64,000 bases of DNA, taken from NCBI GenBank assembly GCA_018399635.1, contig JAGYOH010000001.1, positions 124,001 through 188,000 on the forward strand. Reading direction: 5' to 3'. Every line of letters starts with the position of its first letter. Position 1 is the stretch's first letter. This DNA is from Clostridia bacterium. GTDB taxonomy: Bacteria; Bacillota; Clostridia; Peptostreptococcales; Acidaminobacteraceae. Below, piece by piece: positions 60,295 through 64,000 of the stretch. The notes under the pieces were generated by a model. The model did not search any database. It saw only the letters and a program-made list of their open reading frames with translations, and was not told the origin of the DNA. The position numbers and the translations under genes were made by a program.

Positions 60295-61722
60295 TCAAGA
60301 GCCCAGCTTGTCCTCAAGGACCTGTTTCACGATGCCGGGGTTTCCCTTGCCCTTCGAGGCCTTCATGCATCGGCCCATCAAAAAACCGAAGGACTGGGTT
60401 CTGCCGGCCCTGTAGTCCGCCACCGCCTGGGGATTTTCCTCAAGGACCCCCTGGATGATCCCCTCCAGGGCATCCGCCGAGCTGATCTGTTTGAGGCCCA
60501 TTTCTTCAATGATGGCCGCCGTCTCGTCCTCCCGGGTGAGGAGGACCTCGAAAACCTCCTTGGCCGCCGTCCGGCTGATGGTCCCCTTCCTGACTTCAAG
60601 GACGAGATCGGCTAGTTGTCGGGGACTCAGAGGAATCCTGGCTTCATGCTTCATCACCCTCAGAACCTCGGTGATGATCCAGTTGGCGGATTCCCTGGCT
60701 TCCCCGGATTCCACCACCGTGGCTTCAAAGAATTCGGCGATTTCCTTTTCTTCGATGAGAATATCCACCTCGGCCTCCTTGAGACCGTAGGTGGTCATCA
60801 TCCGCTGCTTTTTCTCATCGGGAAGTTCCGGGAGGGTGGCCCTGATGCTTTCCACCCACTCTCCGTCGATCTTCACCGGGGGCAGGTCCGGTTCGGGAAA
60901 ATACCGGTAATCGTGGGCATCCTCCTTGGACCGCATGGACAGGGTCCGTCCCTTGGCCTGGTCCCACCGTCGGGTCTCCTGGACCACCTTGTGACCCTCC
61001 CCGTAGGTGTAGAGCTGGAGCTGCCGGCTCTCTTCCTTCTTCACCGCCTTGAAGACCTCCTTCATGGAGTTCATGTTCTTGATTTCCACCTTGGTGTTGA
61101 GACCCTGGAATCCGACCTCTCTGAGTGAAATATTGACATCCGCCCGCATGGAACCCTGCTCCATGCGGCAGTCGGAGATTCCGGAATAGACCAGGATGGC
61201 CCTGAGTTTTTTCAGAAAGGCCACCGCCTCCGCAGCGCTGCGAATATCCGGTTCAGTGACGATTTCGATGAGGGGGACGCCACCCCGGTTGTAATCCACC
61301 AGGGTATAGGCCTCATCCTCGAGATGGATCAACTTGCCCGCATCCTCCTCGATGTGGATCCTGGTGAGATTCACCCGGGTCTTTTTCCCCTCTGCCAGGA
61401 CATCGACAAAGCCTCCGGTACAGACAGGCAGATCGAACTGGGAAATCTGATAGGCCTTGGGCAGATCCGGATAAAAGTAATTTTTGCGGTCCATCTTGTT
61501 GATCAGATTGATCTCGCATCCCAGGGCGTTGCCCGCCTTGACGGCCAGATTCACCACCTCCTGGTTGAGGACGGGCATCACGCCGGGCAGGCCGAGGCAG
61601 ACGGGGCAGGTGTTGACGTTGGGCGCCTCGCCAAAGGCGGTGGCACAGGAACAGAATATTTTTGACCGGGTGTTGAGCTCCACATGGATCTCCAGACCGA
61701 TGACGGTTTCATAGGTCGCCAT
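60295..61722 (-). CDS. gatB: Asp/Glu-tRNA amidotransferase subunit B
   Basis: 475 residues. Family blocks VIGLEIHVELNT, a zinc site from CSC and CPVCLGLPG, then NKMDRKNYFYPDLPKAYQ and the C-terminal YqeY-like tail domain. It phosphorylates the glutamyl/aspartyl-tRNA and amidates it with ammonia from GatA. ATG at 61722 has GGAGG seven bases upstream and overlaps the gatA stop. The C-terminal domain is complete. Confidence 0.97.
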   Translation of the reverse strand: MATYETVIGLEIHVELNTRSKIFCSCATAFGEAPNVNTCPVCLGLPGVMPVLNQEVVNLAVKAGNALGCEINLINKMDRKNYFYPDLPKAYQISQFDLPVCTGGFVDVLAEGKKTRVNLTRIHIEEDAGKLIHLEDEAYTLVDYNRGGVPLIEIVTEPDIRSAAEAVAFLKKLRAILVYSGISDCRMEQGSMRADVNISLREVGFQGLNTKVEIKNMNSMKEVFKAVKKEESRQLQLYTYGEGHKVVQETRRWDQAKGRTLSMRSKEDAHDYRYFPEPDLPPVKIDGEWVESIRATLPELPDEKKQRMMTTYGLKEAEVDILIEEKEIAEFFEATVVESGEARESANWIITEVLRVMKHEARIPLSPRQLADLVLEVRKGTISRTAAKEVFEVLLTREDETAAIIEEMGLKQISSADALEGIIQGVLEENPQAVADYRAGRTQSFGFLMGRCMKASKGKGNPGIVKQVLEDKLGS

Positions 61723-63194
61723 CATTTCACCTCCTTGAGTTCGGGCACCAGATTCAGGCCGAGATCCTGTTCAAGGGCGTAGGCGATCCGGAAGAGCTTG
61801 GTCTCCTCGAAATGGTCCCCCATGAACTGGATGCCGACGGGCAGTCCCCCTTCACTGAATCCCGCCGGCAGTGAAATGGCCGGAATCCCGGCAATATTCA
61901 CATTGACGGTGAAAAGGTCCGCCAGATACATGGCCAGGGGATCCTGGGTCTTTTCTCCCAGCTTGAAGGGCAGGACGGGCACGGTGGGGGATACGACAGC
62001 GTCATAAACCTCAAAGGCCTCCTTGAAAAGCCGCCTCACTTTTTGCCGGAAGAGCATGGCTTTTTTATAATAGGCATCGTAATATCCCGAGGAAAGCACG
62101 TAGGTGCCCAGCATGATCCGTCGTTTCACCTCCTGACCGAAGGCCTCGGTCCGGGACTTGACCACCATCTCTTCAAAGCCGTCGTAATCCCGGGTCCTGT
62201 AGCCGAAGCGCACCCCGTCATACCGACCGAGGTTCGAACTGGCCTCCGCTGATGAAATCATGTAGTAGGCGCTCAACCCGCTCTCCGTGATGGGCAGGCT
62301 GAATTCCTCCACCTCGGCCCCGAGGGCCTCCAGCCGCTTCACGGCCCTGAGGACCGTTTTCTTCACCTCAGGGTCCACCCCTTGGGCGAAGAATTCCCTG
62401 GGGACTCCGATTCGAATGCCCTTGACACCGGATAGCATGGAAGCAGTGTAACCTCCTCTGACCCTGCCCTCCACCGAGGTGGCGTCCTTGGGATCAAAGC
62501 CCTCGATGCCCTCCAGGGCAATGGCGGCATCCTCGACGGTCCTGGCAAAGGGACCGACCTGATCCAGAGAGGAGCCGAAGGCGATGAGGCCGTACCGGGA
62601 CACTGCACCGTAGGTAGGCTTGACTCCTACCAGACCGCAGAAGGAAGCCGGCATCCGGATGGAGCCTCCGGTGTCGGAGCCCAGGGCGTAGGGGGCGAAG
62701 CCCGCCGCCACCGCCGCCGCCGGACCCCCGGAAGACCCGCCTGAAACCCGGGTCATGTCCCAGGGATTTTTCACTGGATAAAAGGCTGAATTCTCATTCG
62801 ACGATCCCATGGCAAATTCATCCATGTTGGCTTTGCCCAGAATCACAGCCCCCCTTTCCCTCAGCCGGCCCACCACCGTGGCGTCATAGGGGGGGACGAA
62901 GTCCTCCAGCATCCTTGAAGCACAGGTGGTCTTGAGCCCCCTGGTGCACAGGTTGTCCTTGACCGCCAGGGGCACTCCGGTGAGAAGACCCGGGGCCTCT
63001 CCCCCCTGGATCTTCTCATCGATTCCGCGACTCATGGCAATCGCCCCGGCTTCATCGAGGCTGAGAAAGGCCCCGATACCCTGATCAAAGGCCTTGATTC
63101 TTGCCAGATAGGCCCTGGTGACTTCCTCAGCCTTGAAATCCTTGTTTTCAAGACCGGTATGGATGGCCTTGATGGTCATTTTTGCTATATCCAT
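61722..63194 (-). CDS. gatA: Asp/Glu-tRNA amidotransferase subunit A
   Basis: 490 residues. The amidase triad is present: Lys in AVKDNL, cis-Ser and nucleophile Ser in GGSSGGPAAAVAAG and GSDTGGSIRMPASFCG. It releases ammonia from glutamine or asparagine for tRNA amidation. GGAGGAG precedes the ATG. It is placed between gatC and gatB in the standard order, all on the minus strand. Confidence 0.97.
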   Translation of the reverse strand: MDIAKMTIKAIHTGLENKDFKAEEVTRAYLARIKAFDQGIGAFLSLDEAGAIAMSRGIDEKIQGGEAPGLLTGVPLAVKDNLCTRGLKTTCASRMLEDFVPPYDATVVGRLRERGAVILGKANMDEFAMGSSNENSAFYPVKNPWDMTRVSGGSSGGPAAAVAAGFAPYALGSDTGGSIRMPASFCGLVGVKPTYGAVSRYGLIAFGSSLDQVGPFARTVEDAAIALEGIEGFDPKDATSVEGRVRGGYTASMLSGVKGIRIGVPREFFAQGVDPEVKKTVLRAVKRLEALGAEVEEFSLPITESGLSAYYMISSAEASSNLGRYDGVRFGYRTRDYDGFEEMVVKSRTEAFGQEVKRRIMLGTYVLSSGYYDAYYKKAMLFRQKVRRLFKEAFEVYDAVVSPTVPVLPFKLGEKTQDPLAMYLADLFTVNVNIAGIPAISLPAGFSEGGLPVGIQFMGDHFEETKLFRIAYALEQDLGLNLVPELKEVK

Positions 63195-63203
63195 GTTCTC
63201 CTC

Positions 63204-63488
63204 CTAATCCACAACTCTTGGGATTTTCACAGCCGTCCCGGCCATGGACCGCGTATTCCTGTAGAGCTCCTCGAAGTGCTCGAAGGGGATCACCTGATCC
63301 TCCCTGAGTCTCATCCCCTCCTCCTCGAAGGGATAGAGGTCGATACCCTCGAGATCCTCCTGACTGAGGTTGTCAAAATGCGCCAGAATGTCACTGAACT
63401 CCCCGGCCATCTTGAGGGCCTCCTCCTCAGTGAAGCTGAGGTGGGCCAACCTGGCGATATAGGCTACTTCTTCCTTGGTCACTTTCAT
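63204..63488 (-). CDS. gatC: Asp/Glu-tRNA amidotransferase subunit C
   Basis: 94 residues. KEEVAYIARLAHLSFTEEEA and the helical hairpin followed by MRLREDQV match GatC, which holds GatA and GatB together. ATG at 63488 with GGAGG eight bases upstream is chosen over a TTG two codons earlier. It lies between aspS and gatA in the same operon. Confidence 0.94.
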   Translation of the reverse strand: MKVTKEEVAYIARLAHLSFTEEEALKMAGEFSDILAHFDNLSQEDLEGIDLYPFEEEGMRLREDQVIPFEHFEELYRNTRSMAGTAVKIPRVVD

Positions 63489-63506
63489 GGTCAAATCCTC
63501 CTTTGA

Positions 63507-64000
63507 TTAAGGTTTCAGCCGGTTCAGATCCCGGGGAACCAGGGTCGCCTGCCGGATGTTGTCCAGTCCCAGGAACATCATGGTGATCCGCTCGAGACCG
63601 ATGGCCAGGCCGCCGTGGGGCGGCATGCCGTACTTGAAGGACTCCAGGTAGAAATCGAAGTCCTCGGGTCTTCCTCCCGACTTCAGAATACTGGCGGTGA
63701 GCTGGTCGTAATCGTGGATCCGCTGCCCGCCGGTGGTGATTTCAAGACCCTTGAAAATCAGGTCGAAGGACCGGGTCATCCCCTCAAGATTCTCGTCGGG
63801 CATGGTATAGAGGGGACGCTTTGAAGCCGGGTACTTGGTCAGAAACACGAAATCCGAATCGTATTCTTTCTTGACGTGGCCGGCAAGAAGCTTCTCTCCC
63901 TCGGCATCGATATTGCCCACCGGAGATTTCTTGTCGAAAAGCTCGAGGAGGATTTCCTGGGCCCGGGAAAGGGGGATTCTGGGAATCCTTCCCACCTCGG
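63507..64000 (-). CDS. aspS: Aspartyl-tRNA synthetase, C-terminal part (5' end outside the window)
   Basis: The visible about 164 residues include the class II motif 3 region (GGLAIGLERITMMFLG) and the C-terminus RQATLVPRDLNRLKP, with FVFLTKYPASKRPLYTMP upstream. The length and pattern (short tail, no bacterial GAD-type insertion) suggest the archaeal-type AspRS, often non-discriminating, which charges tRNA-Asn with Asp for GatCAB. It is 18 bases upstream of gatC, supporting that link. The discriminating type cannot be ruled out from this part. Confidence 0.85.
   Translation of the reverse strand, partial: EVGRIPRIPLSRAQEILLELFDKKSPVGNIDAEGEKLLAGHVKKEYDSDFVFLTKYPASKRPLYTMPDENLEGMTRSFDLIFKGLEITTGGQRIHDYDQLTASILKSGGRPEDFDFYLESFKYGMPPHGGLAIGLERITMMFLGLDNIRQATLVPRDLNRLKP

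Noticed and set aside
1-64000. CRISPR arrays, tRNA or rRNA genes
   Set aside because: No regularly spaced repeats and no cloverleaf or conserved rRNA sequence were found by eye; a tRNAscan-SE run would settle the tRNA question.

Overview
The window reads as one chromosomal stretch of an anaerobic, Gram-positive, GC-rich member of the Clostridia. The evidence is a class D sortase with a surface protein, c-di-GMP-I riboswitches, strong GGAGG ribosome binding sites with many GTG and TTG starts, a tungsten-type aldehyde:ferredoxin oxidoreductase operon, a KorAB-type 2-oxoacid:ferredoxin oxidoreductase, and GatCAB beside an AspRS. The exact genus cannot be read from the sequence. I see no rRNA, tRNA, CRISPR array, prophage or intact transposon. 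62 coding sequences are called; the first (degV) and last (aspS) run off the window.

Layout. 0-3.7 kb: partial degV, then a leftward operon for an SDR-type threonine dehydrogenase, glutamate formimidoyltransferase and imidazolonepropionase. 3.8-5.2 kb: MgtC and YczE-like membrane proteins. 5.2-11.3 kb (leftward): asnS, a nitroreductase, SRAP protein, and a membrane redox set (NusG-domain II protein, Gx transporter, thioredoxin, NapH-like Fe-S protein) preceded by a structured leader RNA; then a methyltransferase-like protein and a ferritin-like protein. 11.5-15.5 kb: csp, lysA, a cobalamin adenosyltransferase, a sirtuin and an S1-domain protein. 15.6-21.6 kb: cupin, NhaC-type antiporter, M20 peptidase, amidohydrolase and a BTAD regulator, a likely uptake and hydrolysis operon. 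21.7-27.3 kb (rightward): a c-di-GMP-controlled surface module, namely riboswitch plus terminator, a 1128-residue multidomain adhesin, its sortase, then two tandem c-di-GMP-I aptamers in front of a secreted transglutaminase-like protein. 27.3-32.6 kb: aminopeptidase P, RidA, CPBP protease, nitroreductase, ROK kinase, pgi. 32.7-42.1 kb (leftward): nine genes for tungsto/molybdopterin synthesis, an AOR and its radical-SAM maturase. 42.4-50.6 kb: LacI regulator, malQ and glgP, with a convergent cytoplasmic alpha-amylase, a PucR-type regulator and a MalK/MsmX-type ATPase. 50.7-57 kb: class I amidotransferase-like hydrolase, small membrane protein, TetR divergent from a choline/carnitine acyltransferase, an IS200/IS605-like end, then korAB. 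57-64 kb: aminotransferase V, UroD-like protein and their GntR regulator, then gatB, gatA, gatC and aspS.

The most unusual parts are the c-di-GMP surface module with three aptamers and an atypical sorting signal, the structured leader before the NusG/Gx genes, the nhaC start whose only ribosome binding site lies inside a terminator-like hairpin, and a bacterial carnitine-type acyltransferase with its own palindromic operator and a transposon end overlapping its stop codon. Coordinates and start choices come from reading the sequence by eye; family names rest on motifs, not on searches.
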